DNA from: Terramyces sp. JEL0728
Taxonomy: Eukaryota > Chytridiomycota > Chytridiomycetes > Rhizophydiales > Terramycetaceae
DNA: 64,000 nt
Reading direction: 5' to 3'
Assembly: GCA_027603945.1 (NCBI GenBank)
Contig: JADIIU010000013.1
Span: 1-64,000, forward strand
Shown here: positions 11,896 through 22,983 of the stretch, piece by piece
Numbering within the stretch: position 1 is the stretch's first letter
Layout: the number at the start of each line of letters is the position of its first letter
Position numbers and translations under genes: made by a program
Notes under the pieces: model-generated
Databases searched by the model: none
What the model was told of the DNA's origin: nothing
What the model saw: only the letters and a program-made list of their open reading frames with translations

Positions 11896-14800
11896 TTATT
11901 GTTCAAACAGCGGAAGCAGCAACTGATGAAGTTTCAGGTTCCTAAAACTATTGTACCAGCTGGCATTTCCATTGAATTTCAGTATTCTGGATATCGAAAT
12001 GATTTGAGCAAAAATATTAAACACAAGCTCATAATTGCTTGACCATTCAATATCTGAAAGTTTTGATAGTTCTGTCCATACTGTTTGGATATGAGCAGTG
12101 AGATGATCCAGATATTTGGCTGCAAGGGGCTTTTCCATGGATTTCAAGCTATTTATAATATTCTTGAATGGCTGCTTATAGGAATTCATTTCTTCTTGAT
12201 CAAACAGCCCAGAGTTCATGCTGTAAAGCCGTTCTAGATTAGTATTAGCGTACTGTAATCATCTGTACATAGCACAGATACGTGAAAGCCAATCGGGTCA
12301 AATTTCTCAATGTATTTCAATATCAACGACCTTGCAAGCGTGTCGCACACACCCAACTCCACAGAGGATAAATGCGAAACTGCTGCACTTGCTGCACCCC
12401 TTACCTCCTCATCATCGTCTTCCAATATAGACAGAAGTAGTACGCAATAATCTAATTCTAGCTGTTCAAGTTTTACAAATCTGATACCATTCAAAGATTG
12501 GGCTGCAGCGAGCCTTAAATCGACAGGCTACAGTTAATATTTATGTACTTGATCGTCTTGCAGGTAGCGTTTACACTTGCTAATTAATAGCTGCGCATAT
12601 TGTTTAGTTTCTATGACGACCAAACTCAACAGGCTCAGTAGAGATTTAATCAAATCAAATGTAGTCTGTTTGTCGAGCCAGTAAATGATTGCATCGATAA
12701 CTTCCACTTTGTTTTCGTAATTGGAAATTACTTTAGCGCAGGCTGTGACCACAGCATCAATCTTGCTATTATCCATGAAATATTTTACCGCCAAATTGCG
12801 AACTGATGGATGAGAGGTTCTGGAGGGGATTAAATCGAATAGCATCCAGATTCTATTCGAGTCTTCTTTTTCCAGTACAGACACGATAAATTCGATATTC
12901 TGTTCATAATTTAGCGGATGGCAAACAGTCGAACAAGCGGTTTGAATGTGATATTGAGGGCAGTACATGAGTGAAGCCGTTCCATCCAACATCTTTTTGC
13001 TAGTTTCCAGAGCAATTTGGCGCACTTGATCAATTTCGGTATTCTTTTCCAACTCAAAGAATTGTTTGTGCAAGACACCTAAAAACACGCCTCTGGCAAC
13101 TGCAAATTTATCGTTTGAAAATATCCAGCCGATAGAAATGAAAGCTTTGGCCAGATTCGTGTTTGCGTCTGGGTGAGATGAAGCATATTCATGCCAATGA
13201 GCTTCCAAGATTTCAGACACTTGAAGAGAAACTCCATGTGCGAAATTTGCTGTAGATACAGGTTTCAGTTGAGATAGAAGAGCACACGCCACTTCATAGC
13301 ACCTTGCACTGTCTACGAGAGCTGCTAACGTTCTAGAAGATATTTCACGTACTTTCCATTGAACTGCGTGTGCACACTCCTTAACCAGGACTTCAAATAC
13401 CTTGGAGGAATATAATGCATCTTCAGATTCTAAAGGTACAGGCTTTGCTAAGTTAAAACTGGCGTACTTCTAGACAAAATTCCAAGTAGAGGATATAGCA
13501 GCGGACATACTTGATTCTGTTTCAAAAGTTTAACGGCGTTTTGCAATTCATCCAATATTACCTTGTATAGTGAAGGATACTTGCTAAAGAATTCTCTAGC
13601 AAACACTAAATTGACCAGATCACCTTCCGATTTGGTCTTTTTGGTGCCAAACGATTTGTTTACAAGGGAAGAGAACAGCATTGCCGCGCAGTTTCTGATA
13701 GGGAAGTAATCGCTTTTAAATTGCATAATGCAAATTTCAAAGCAAGCCCCAAGGTAATCTCTTGTGATAGTTGTCAGTTCAGAGTCCAGAACTAGTATTC
13801 GAAGTACGTTCATTGCATGAACTTGAGGTAAATCAATTTGGATATTTTTAGAGTCGACCTCGGTTTTTGCAATAAAAATCACCTTTTCGATTGTATAATG
13901 GAGCAACGCTGCTTTGCGTTCGTTGTTTGGAGCTGAAACGATAGCTAGTATAGCAGCTGGTAATCCGGCACTGCGTCTAGTAACTGAAACTTCCAAACTT
14001 GAAATTTGGCCGATAAAATTCTAATGTTAGAAATATTTACATCCAACCAATCTTGAAGTAAATGATGATACTTTTGATTTGACGACACTAGCTTGCACAC
14101 AATAGACAGATTTTCTTGTACAGAATTGAATGCCCCTCGATGCCTAACAGTAGTCAGCAAATCTGAAAATAGTTCTCCAGCAACTTTCACGTATTCGTAC
14201 GCACTTTGGTGCTTCCCCCCTAAAAGTATTTCCGAAATCAAAGAAATACAACTTGCTGCTTGTTTGATGGACCGGAAACAATGTCGAAGCAAGATTTGTG
14301 CAGTTTGCGATTCAGTTCCAGCCTCTACTTGAACTGGCAGGTTCCCTTCTGGTGACGGATCCGAACATACTTTTTGGCATAATTTGCAAACACTGATACA
14401 AAGCCTTGTTAATCCATCGATTGAAGATTCCCATGTTGCGTAGTCTTCAAACTGTATTTCCTGCAAAATGTTGTGGATTGCATTCAAAATGGAATATAGT
14501 GGATGGCTGATTGATGCATCCACCAAGTTATCCACCGCAAAATCATAATGCGATTGTAATTTGCCAATTAATAGGTTTAAAAAGTCAACTTCTGGACTTG
14601 CAATGACTTGATCTAAGGGGAAACAGTGCTTTCTGATATATTCCACATAAATGATGCGGCAAATATAAGCTGCTGAATCTGAATCGGCTGCTCGCTTGCT
14701 GACAAAAAGTTTCTCCACTTTTGTAATCAAATACTGGCAAAACGATTGGTTTCCGTATTCCAACTTTGGTAAATCATTTTTCTTTAGGTACATCAATAAA

Positions 14801-16791
14801 TCTCTTCTGCTATCTCCAAAAGAATCAAATACGATCCGTGAGAAAATGATTTGATAGATTTTGGAAGAGCTGAATTCCAGCAGCTGTAAAGAAATTGTAG
14901 CTGATATATCCACCACTAGCTTTTCTGTTTGGTTCAGTAAATCAAGAATAATAATAGCGCCGATAGTTCTCGAAAAGGAAGACCCAGGATATAAACTGCC
15001 GAGTGCTTCATTAAATATCCAGTTAAAGAACTCTTTTTTCATATTCATTTGATTTGTAATTTGGAGTATTTCCGGTTGAATCTCATTAATCAATTCTTGT
15101 CGATTTGACAGTTTCTTTTCAAGAGAAAAGATATCTCGCTGGTTCTTGTAGATGCTACGTTTCAATCGTCCAAAATATCTGGAGTATGTTGCCGAGATTT
15201 GTTGTCGGTAGTCTACAGTTTCGCCGCATCCATCTAATATCCAATATTGCTTTACAAAATCTATTTCTTGTACAGTTACGTCCTGATTAGCTTTTGAAGA
15301 TTCGGTGACATAGCAGAATGCTTGGTAGCGTAATCTACTTACAACGGAAGTGATACTCTTTTGGATTATTTCATATTCAGATTCAATTTTGATTGGCCTT
15401 CCAAAGCCTTTTGCTACTTTCATGCACGATACAAGGGCCTCTAAACATACTTCATCTCCTTGTTCAATCGCTCCAGTGATTAGATTCAGCCCTTCAAAGT
15501 CCAGTTTTGCGAATACAGGAAGGATTCGTTCTGCGGTATTTTTTCTGATGATTTCACTGGGACTAACTAACGCTTCAGCAATATCCAAATAAAACCTTTT
15601 GATATCTTGCTTGTCTTGGGCTAGTTTTTTCAGCAAATGAATAATAAACGCTGCTGCAGACTGGTTTAATGACGGTCTATCAAGGTATTTAATTGTATCC
15701 TTTAAAACATTTGGGTTTAATTGAAACAAGATATTTGACGGCACTTTTGTTGCTAGGATAGTAAACAAATCGTATTTGACTTTTCTTCCATAAATTTGAG
15801 ACAATTTGGTAATAATAAACGGCAGTATCTCATTATCTGATAGCACTAGTTCAACCATTCCTCCAAATATTTCCCTGAAATAAATAGTTATTTACCGCAA
15901 CTTTTGCTGAGATACCGCTGAATCATCCCACTTGTCAAGCACAAGTATTAACGATTGAGTAATAATATCTTTTGGAGCATCCATTTTCTTTAATAATGCT
16001 ACTTGGAACCATCTTGATAGTGCTTGAAAGCCAAATGTTTGCACTTTGGATTCGCTATGCGTGATAATCAATGCATGCAAAGTATTGTATAGCGAGATGA
16101 ATGATTCGAGTGGTAATGCCAACAAACTATGTGGATTGCACTGTAAAATTCCTCCAATAACCAAAATCTGCTTTTCAGGGTTACGAGTAACTTTTGAAAT
16201 TAATTTCAACTCTCCATCCAAATCCTCATCTGTACAATTAGATAAAACTTTGATTGTTTTGGATATAGGCATTTCCGAATATTTCGACAATAATGTTCCT
16301 ATTAATACACTTGCGAGTAAACGAGATTCCAAAGAACTGTCTAATGCGGCGATTCCAAACTCCAGGTATTTCTGTAAATCTATTTGAATGGAGAGTTTAG
16401 TCATCAATGCCACTAGTGGTTTCAAGAATAAAAACAAACCAAACTCCAATTCATCTAGCAATTCAATTTCGTCATTGATAATTACCAGTACCGCTTCGAT
16501 TGTATCTTTGATAATCTCCATCCCAAAGTTAGAGTCAAGGAAAATCAAGAGCAAGACGTTGAACTGCTTGTAAAATGCAGCATTTCTTTTTTTGTTTACT
16601 GTTTGAATCCAGTATGGAGCGATTGCTCTCCACAGTAATAAATCTTGTTTATAATACTTTTTGAATTTCTGCAGTAGTACGTTCCTGAATATCCTGTCGT
16701 AGTCATCAGCTGTACTGGTAAATATCTCTAGATATTCCTCGATATTTGATTCGTCTAGCACCAAGCTTTGAAGTGATTTCAAATTCTGCAT
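11896..16791 (-). CDS. THADA / Trm732 tRNA methylation adaptor
   Basis: Exons (descending) 16791-15896, 15874-14041, 14020-13468, 13447-12549, 12527-12254 and 12233-11896 give 1597 aa. Introns are 21, 20, 20, 21 and 20 nt. Trm732/THADA proteins are huge HEAT/ARM solenoids that bind the methyltransferase Trm7/FTSJ1 and direct 2'-O-methylation of position 32 in the tRNA anticodon loop. The diagnostic DUF2428 core straddles intron 2: SVTRRSAGLPAAILAI (about residue 924), then LPQVHAMNVLRIL and FPIRNCAAMLFSSLV. KVREISSRTLAALV after intron 3 and VDLRLAAAQSL after intron 4 also fit. Length is close to the family norm. The short introns were placed by requiring these motifs to be continuous. The stop overlaps AATAAA (11895-11900, minus strand). 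Confidence 0.9.
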
Positions 16792-16885
16792 ACCAAATTA
16801 TTCAACAAAAAAAATTTGATTGGTAATGATTTTACATGCGTGTTGATATAGGCGATACAGCCAACAATGCGCTTGATACTTGAAT

Positions 16886-17736
16886 TTATTTTGGCTTTGC
16901 AGAGTTGTCCTGCATGGTAGTTGCGATGCCCGACTCTGACACTTTAGCCTCCACTTTCTTCAATTTGAGTTGACTCGCAATCATGCCTTTCAGTTGTTCA
17001 AACAGGTAACTCGCTAGAACAGAATGAATCGCGTTTATCCCCACGCCATAGTTGCCCAAATAGAAAAATACATTATCAGACAAGGTACTCATGCGCAGAG
17101 TTTGGTACAGGTAAACACCGATATTGATCCAATCAAGAGCGATAAGCATTGATACGGAAAGCAGCGCTCGGTGAAAGTTTTCTTTAGCGTTTTTCGATTT
17201 CCGTTTTAGCATTCGGTAAATCCTAATTGTCAGCCATATTCCTTGTAGATTTGTATAGACTGCCCCGCAGAATATTACTACTACGAATGCGCAGTAGTAC
17301 AGCTGGATTAAATGCAGATTACCATGAGATACACGGTCTTGGTAGTCATGTAGTACAATATTTGAAATACCTGTATCCAAAGTGCCCAAATAGAAACAAG
17401 CAAAATCCCTCCTTTAATCCACCGCACATTCAGTCTCTCTTCTATACTCGAAAACAGAATGAGAATATTTAAATCCACAATCACCAATCCATAGAGTACG
17501 AAATTGGTGCAAAACCCTTTAATTATCTCTAAATAATTGATATTATTGGAATCAGTTTGGAAATAGAAGCGCAGGACTGCTCCTATTATATGCACGGATT
17601 GGATTGCGAGGAAATACTGATACACGAATTTGTAAATGTATTTCCGCTTACAGAAATTGATTATGCATGCGATGGATAGGATTATTGATATTGCCAGTAC
17701 TGTGAATGATGATATTTCTAGTGGTAATTCAGACAT
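16886..17736 (-). CDS. 7TM protein, family A, copy 1
   Basis: Exons 17736-17323 and 17302-16886, with one 20-nt intron, give 276 aa. Seven hydrophobic segments of 18-24 residues are visible: near FTVLAISIILSIACIINF, FLAIQSVHIIGAVL, FVLYGLVIVDLNILILF, GGILLVSIWALWIQVFQIL, YYCAFVVVIFCGAVYTNLQ, LSVSMLIALDWINIGVYLY and YGVGINAIHSVLASYLFEQ. A basic cytosolic tail follows. There is no signal peptide. It shares the signatures (V/I)DLN, YTN(L/I)QG, LDW.(N/D)..LY.YQ and FEQ(F/L)K.M with the next three genes on the same strand. I do not recognise the family; a GPCR-like or sensory role is inference from topology. It is the most divergent copy and lacks the intron before VDLN. The stop overlaps AATAAA (16885-16890). 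Confidence 0.8.
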
Positions 17737-17915
17737 TGAAAAGAATTACATCACCCTTGTTTTTTACTTGGTTATGTTATATCCGCCATCCTTGACTATC
17801 ACAGTTAGAATTCCCCTCTTATATTACTCGAGTTTAATTAATAGATAGCTGAAAGGCAATAAACATTGTATTAATACAAGAAATAGTTGATAACTCTGAA
17901 TAAAATGACTACTAA

Positions 17916-18751
17916 TCAGCAATAGAGGGTATCTTTGGTTTTAGGAGTTAAATTCGGCTTCCTAATTTGTGTGGAAATCATATTCTTGAATTGCTGGAAT
18001 AGGAATGAAGCCAGTATCGAATGTAAATCAGTCATGCAAACAATAATTTTTCCTGTAGAGAGTTTATTCCCATCTATTGTTAATTCTAATTACTCTCCAC
18101 CAGAGTCCTTTGGTAGAGGTAGAGAAAGACATCGACCCAGTCTAGTATAATCATTGACACAAGTGAAATGACAGAAACCGTAAATATCCATTTCGCTTCA
18201 TCTGTAACACGTTTCAAATTGTAGTAAATCATTCTTGTCAAATACACTCCTTGAATGTTGGTATACAGCACTCCAAGAAATACATAAACTAAATACGGGT
18301 AAATGTAAAACTAAGTTACTGTAAAATTACATTTCCAATAGAATCTTTTCCTCCAAATGTGACTAAATAATACATTACTTCATTCCAAACAGCCCATATA
18401 AAAGCAATAACTATAACAATCCTAATAGCTCGTTTAGAAATACGGCTGTCCAAGTTTTCAAATAATCCGATAATATTCAGATCGACAAACACTATTCCAT
18501 ACTACATTAATACGAGATACCAGTACCGCATCTGTGCAAATAGAAATCACCGTTGATATTCCGGGAGTCATGTTATCTTTATACACAACACGCAGCAATA
18601 ACCCAAGTATATGTGTAATTTGAATCATTATAATGAATTGATACACAGGCTTCTTCCACACTTTGCTATGTAAAAAGTATCCTATGGTTGCTGCTGCGAT
18701 AGAACTAGATATCCCCATAATTATGTACGCTGTGATTTCCAATAAATTCAT
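17916..18751 (-). CDS. 7TM protein, family A, copy 2
   Basis: Exons 18751-18521, 18501-18331, 18310-18094 and 18073-17916 give 258 aa. Introns are 19, 20 and 20 nt. The coding reconstruction joins TDAVL to YGIVFVDLN, DSIGN to FYIYPYLVYV, and LVE to NGNKLS. All three joins keep the frame and rebuild the seven hydrophobic helices of copy 1. Signatures present are VDLN, YTNIQGVYLTR, LDWVDVFLYLYQ and LFQQFKNMI. The protein is about 18 residues shorter than copy 1, mainly in the tail. Only 179 bp separates it from copy 1, and all four copies point the same way, so they arose by tandem duplication. Function unknown; receptor-like topology only. Confidence 0.78.
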
Positions 18752-18945
18752 TTTTAATATGAAAATGGGCTTACATCATCTTAGAAATACCAGAATGTGA
18801 AAAATAAGCGAAATAGGAACCATCAGTTGATTGAATATTCAGATGCTATGATTTCAGAGGCACATAATTCTACATTGTGCTTGTATCCCGGGTTTACAAA
18901 TATTTTAGTGTGTATTTTAATTTATAAAAGTTTGGAAATATCCTG

Positions 18946-19787
18946 CTATACAGTATTTGGATCAAGCTTTTTCTCTTTGGGAGTCTTTTCATTTGATTTT
19001 TTGACTTGAGTGCTGACCATGTTTTTGAATTGTTCAAACAGCAATGACGCCAATATCGAGTGCAGATCATTCATGCATACACAAATGACACCGATATAAA
19101 AGTAGGTCTCATCTACTGTTAATTTATCTTACGATCTGTAGTTTCTTTTTGGTAAATGTACAGTGCTACATCAGCCCAATCGAGGCAAACCATTACCAGT
19201 ATGCAACACGTCGATAGGAAAAAGAATCGCCTTGCTTTGACTGTAATACTCTTCAAATTAATATAATTCAATCTCGTGAGGTAAACCCCCTGCAGGTTTG
19301 TGTACACGATACCCAGTATGACATATGCAAAGTATGGATAGAGATAAATCTACATCAGGAAAATAGACCTGGGTATTTTCTAATCCGCCGTAATTTGTCA
19401 GATAAAAAAGAATTTCGTTGTAGATTGACCATATTGAACATACTACTATGCCCACGCGGATTGCTTTTTTGGATATCCTGCTGTCAAGGCTTTCAAACAA
19501 CCCCAAAATATTCAGATCAACGACAACTATGCCGTACTAGTTAAATATAGATTTACCAGCACTGCGTCGACACAGATAGCTCGTAATACTCCCATTGCAG
19601 GCGGGAATTCGTATTGGTAAATCAACCGAACAACCAACCCGATCATATGGAAAATCTGAATGACTGTAATGCATTGGTATATTAGTTTTTGACGGTATTT
19701 ACTCTGCAAAAAGTAAACAGTACTGGCTAGTGATACTAGGAATGATAATGCTGCAACTACGTATGCCACAAGCCCTAAAACATTCAT
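18946..19787 (-). CDS. 7TM protein, family A, copy 3
   Basis: Exons 19787-19557, 19536-19369, 19349-19133 and 19112-18946 give 260 aa. Introns are 20, 19 and 20 nt at the same three positions as copy 2, so the introns predate the duplication. The middle one has an unusual GTCT donor. Seven hydrophobic segments and the signatures VDLN, YTNLQGVYLTR, LDWADVALYIYQ and LFEQFKNMV are all present. Exon 1 has exactly the same length (231 nt) as in copy 2. Copies 2 and 3 are the closest pair. A short Lys-rich tail ends the protein. Same caveat on function as the neighbours. Confidence 0.78.
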
Positions 19788-19933
19788 AATAAAATAAAAA
19801 AAGAATTACATCATTCTGCTGAGCAAAAGAAATTGATCTTACCAGATTGATGCAGCCAGACATTGATATGATTGAAATGAGCGACTACAATCTACTAATA
19901 GAACTAGACTGCGATGATTCTCCAAATCCAAAT

Positions 19934-20865
19934 TTAAAGAATAATTTCATCTTTATTATGTAATATGGTATGATCCGATATATTCTTGGTATCTTTAATC
20001 GTCTTTTCACGCAACGTTTGCTCATCTTTTTCAATTCTGGCATTAACAGGTTTCTTTAATTGAGTCATAATCATATTCTTGAACTGCTCAAACAAAAACG
20101 AGGCAATGATGGAATGAAACCCTGTAAACGCAATTAGGATGTTTCCCAAGAAATAAGCCAGATCAGCTGATGTTAGTGATATTTACGATCCTGGTTTACT
20201 TTGAGGTACGCGTAGATAAATACATTCGACCAGTCGAAAAACACCATCAAACATAGCGCTGCAATAGATAACTGCAATATCGTTCGCAGTTTATCCGTTA
20301 CAAGCTTCATATTAAGATAAATCAGCCGTGTCAAGTAAATTGCTAATTAAGCAGCAAATACCTTGGATGTTGACGTAAATCACTCCGCAAACCAAGTAAA
20401 ACACGAATGTATAAACAGTCAGCAAATCAAATGTCTCGATTAATGTGTAGATATATATGTAATATGTCAATTCGATAAACAGTCCCAATATGGTGATAAC
20501 AAATAATGAAAAGTTTATCGCTCTTATGTTTATCCTGTCATCCAGATTCCCAAACAGCTTCAACATGTTGAGATCTACAAATAGTATTCAGTACTGCGAT
20601 TAGCACCATTTACCAGAGCCCCGTCAAGAAAGAATGACCGAATACACTGCAAATAATCAGGAGTGTCATCTTTATACGCTATTCGAAGAACTCCACCGAG
20701 GATATTCGCAGCTTGAATTGCAATAAAGCACTTGTAAATCGCGCGATTGTACTTTGATTGAAGAAATATTAGAATTGAAAGGAAGGACAGTAAACAGCAT
20801 ATTCCCAACACGCCGAATGAAATTATTGATATTATTGACATTTGAAAGTAAGAGGATGAGGTCAT
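19934..20865 (-). CDS. 7TM protein, family A, copy 4, possibly damaged
   Basis: Exons 20865-20595, 20574-20362, 20342-20187 and 20166-19934 give an open frame of 290 aa. Introns are 20, 19 and 20 nt. The signatures YVNIQ.IYLTR, FDWSNVFIYAYL and LFEQFKNMI match the other copies. Splicing at the intron position used by copies 2 and 3 (20594-20613) puts TGA at 20588-20590, exactly where the others have Gly of YGIV.VDLN. The frame survives only with an overlapping intron at 20575-20594, which turns the old intron into coding sequence and weakens TM3. So this may be a shifted intron or a decaying copy. It lacks the YIYPY-proximal intron and has a private one inside the YVNIQ signature. Confidence 0.6.
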
Positions 20866-21172
20866 ATTCGCGATGGTAGGTTATATCTTTAGTTGATCAC
20901 TTGAGGAACACGAGGCAATTTGACTGAAATTGTATTCAAATTACGCGTATAGCTAGGCACTAGGGAACTGATGCCGAATAACATATGCTCTATCATGTTG
21001 TGTTGGCAGATTAAAGGGTAATTTTCCACCTGCTTTCAAACACTGTTGGTGATTGATTAGAATGTGTATTTGCAACGCTTTCAACTGTGAATCGAAAACG
21101 AACAATTTAAAGTATCTTTGTCTTTTCCAGATCCTGTGGGCTGAAATCGAGAATCGTGGATGTTTCCTAAAA
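20866..21172. promoter_or_regulatory. Divergent promoter region between two 7TM arrays
   Basis: A 307-bp spacer separating the head of the minus-strand 7TM array from the head of the plus-strand 7TM array. It probably carries both promoters. I see no clear TATA element shared by both. Confidence 0.45.
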
Positions 21173-22918
21173 ATGATATTCGAGGCAAACTGGAACATAA
21201 CCAACTGTAATGGCCCACCAGTAGTAATGTGCTTGTTTGACGAATCCAATTTACCACCAATATACAGTTATCCGAAACAGGAAAATCCTGTGCCTATGTG
21301 TGGACTAGACCGATTAGATAATCCACAGCAATGCTGTTTATCTTCACTGAATCCAAATGCAACTTTAGGATATCTCTCCACTCATTACGAAATTTCTAAT
21401 TCAACGTCGATACCTGTTGGTGCAAATGGACACAACTATTGCAGTCTTTCATCGTGGAATATATACTCACAAATACTTGTTTTGGAAGGATACTGTTTTG
21501 ACGATGTGTATAAATGCACCGCTGATGGATTCAAAATGTTCAATAGCAGCAACTGCACTGGCAATAGTTCAATAGTATCCAATTTCACCATTTCCACGGT
21601 AACTTCTGGATTGTCAACATATAATTGGATAGCCCTTACTCCATCTCCGCTATACATTTTACGATTCGATTCGCCGTTGGTTATCCTTGCACATGTATCA
21701 CTGTATTTCACACTGGCAGGATACTTTGTGCTAGCATTCTTTGCGATCAAAGAAACCAAAGAAAAAGGTTACTTGAATGTACTCCTTCAGTCAAGCTGGT
21801 TTTCAGTTTCTCTATTTTGGATGATATTTACTTATATTCCATTTTCGCAAGAGCAAAAGTCGGTCCTAAATTTCACATCAACAATGACTCAATTGCCAGC
21901 TTATTTTACCAGTAGCAAAAGCGCCAACACTATATTAGAAATATTTGGCATGGATATCTCTCGCAGCAACATAGTGTTTTTCAACGGAGTTGTTTTTTTG
22001 GTGTTTGCTTTGGTTTATGGACCGGTTTTTTACTATTACAGCCTCAGCATCACGAACCTGGATCAGTATCAATTATCTATACCAACTGCCGGAAACCTTG
22101 CTCTAGCCTGGATACTATTCTTTATGTTATTCACAACTATACCAACAATTATTATCAGAGCCATACTTCAGATTCAAGTGAACAAAGAAATCTCTTCTGG
22201 AACAGCTTTGAATTCTTCCAAAGATCAATATCTGCAAATTAGAATAACGCTGGCTTCACAACTGGTCAATATCATTTTATATGGAATTGCCACTGCACTC
22301 AAGACGAAAACCAGGATATTGGGTTCAGATAGGAATTACTATGCAATGGAAGTATTCCAGAGTTTGCTTATACTAATTCACAACATATTATTGTACCAAT
22401 TCGAACGAATATATCGTTCGTTAAATCAGTCGGTCTTGAAACCATACAGAATTGACGAGACGACGTATTACGAAGATTTGACTTCTAAAAGTGATAAAAT
22501 AGCCTCCAAAAATACAAAATTAGAAATTGGGGGCCAGGATTATAATTCTGTTTTGCATAACCAACAAAACCCCAAAGAATCTCAAAAAAAAGTTGTAGAT
22601 TTTGGAGATTTATTGCAAGATAAATTAAACAAGATTGCTGATGATTCGGATACCCGGTTTAATTTAGAATTTAAAAGCAATATCTCTGACTTGGACTCTA
22701 TCAATACACAAGCTAGGGGAGGTTTACTAAATCCAGAGGCAGCGAGCGATAATAACCAATTCAAAGACTTGCTAGCAATGAAACTTCAAGCCTTGTGTAA
22801 TTCAAGCACTGAAAACGCGGATACAATTACCCAAATTGAAAACACATCCGCCAACCAACATACCAATGCAAGCAAGCTTCGCAACAAACCAAATTCAGCA
22901 GTTTATTCTGTTAATTAA
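21173..22918 (+). CDS. 7TM protein with Cys-rich ectodomain, family B, copy 1
   Basis: A 581-aa single-exon gene. The frame is open further upstream, but the ATG at 21173 gives MIFEANWNITNC, which aligns with the start of copy 3 (MLEANWHLTKC). The first 180 residues are a probable ectodomain. It has Cys pairs (C.GPP, CGLDRLDNPQQCC, NYCSLSS, GYCFDD..KC, SNCTG) and many N-glycosylation sequons. No classical signal peptide is seen. Six to seven hydrophobic helices follow, from about LVILAHVSLYFTLAGYFVLAFF to LLILIHNILLYQFERI. A polar 140-residue cytosolic tail ends the protein. The topology resembles a class of ligand-binding 7TM receptors, but I recognise no named family. Tandem with two paralogues on the same strand. 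Confidence 0.75.
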   Translation: MIFEANWNITNCNGPPVVMCLFDESNLPPIYSYPKQENPVPMCGLDRLDNPQQCCLSSLNPNATLGYLSTHYEISNSTSIPVGANGHNYCSLSSWNIYSQILVLEGYCFDDVYKCTADGFKMFNSSNCTGNSSIVSNFTISTVTSGLSTYNWIALTPSPLYILRFDSPLVILAHVSLYFTLAGYFVLAFFAIKETKEKGYLNVLLQSSWFSVSLFWMIFTYIPFSQEQKSVLNFTSTMTQLPAYFTSSKSANTILEIFGMDISRSNIVFFNGVVFLVFALVYGPVFYYYSLSITNLDQYQLSIPTAGNLALAWILFFMLFTTIPTIIIRAILQIQVNKEISSGTALNSSKDQYLQIRITLASQLVNIILYGIATALKTKTRILGSDRNYYAMEVFQSLLILIHNILLYQFERIYRSLNQSVLKPYRIDETTYYEDLTSKSDKIASKNTKLEIGGQDYNSVLHNQQNPKESQKKVVDFGDLLQDKLNKIADDSDTRFNLEFKSNISDLDSINTQARGGLLNPEAASDNNQFKDLLAMKLQALCNSSTENADTITQIENTSANQHTNASKLRNKPNSAVYSVN

Positions 22919-22983
22919 TATAAATATTCCGCAATTTTTTGTCTCGATTGCCGTGGATAATTCGTGGTCCACTTTTTCCAATT

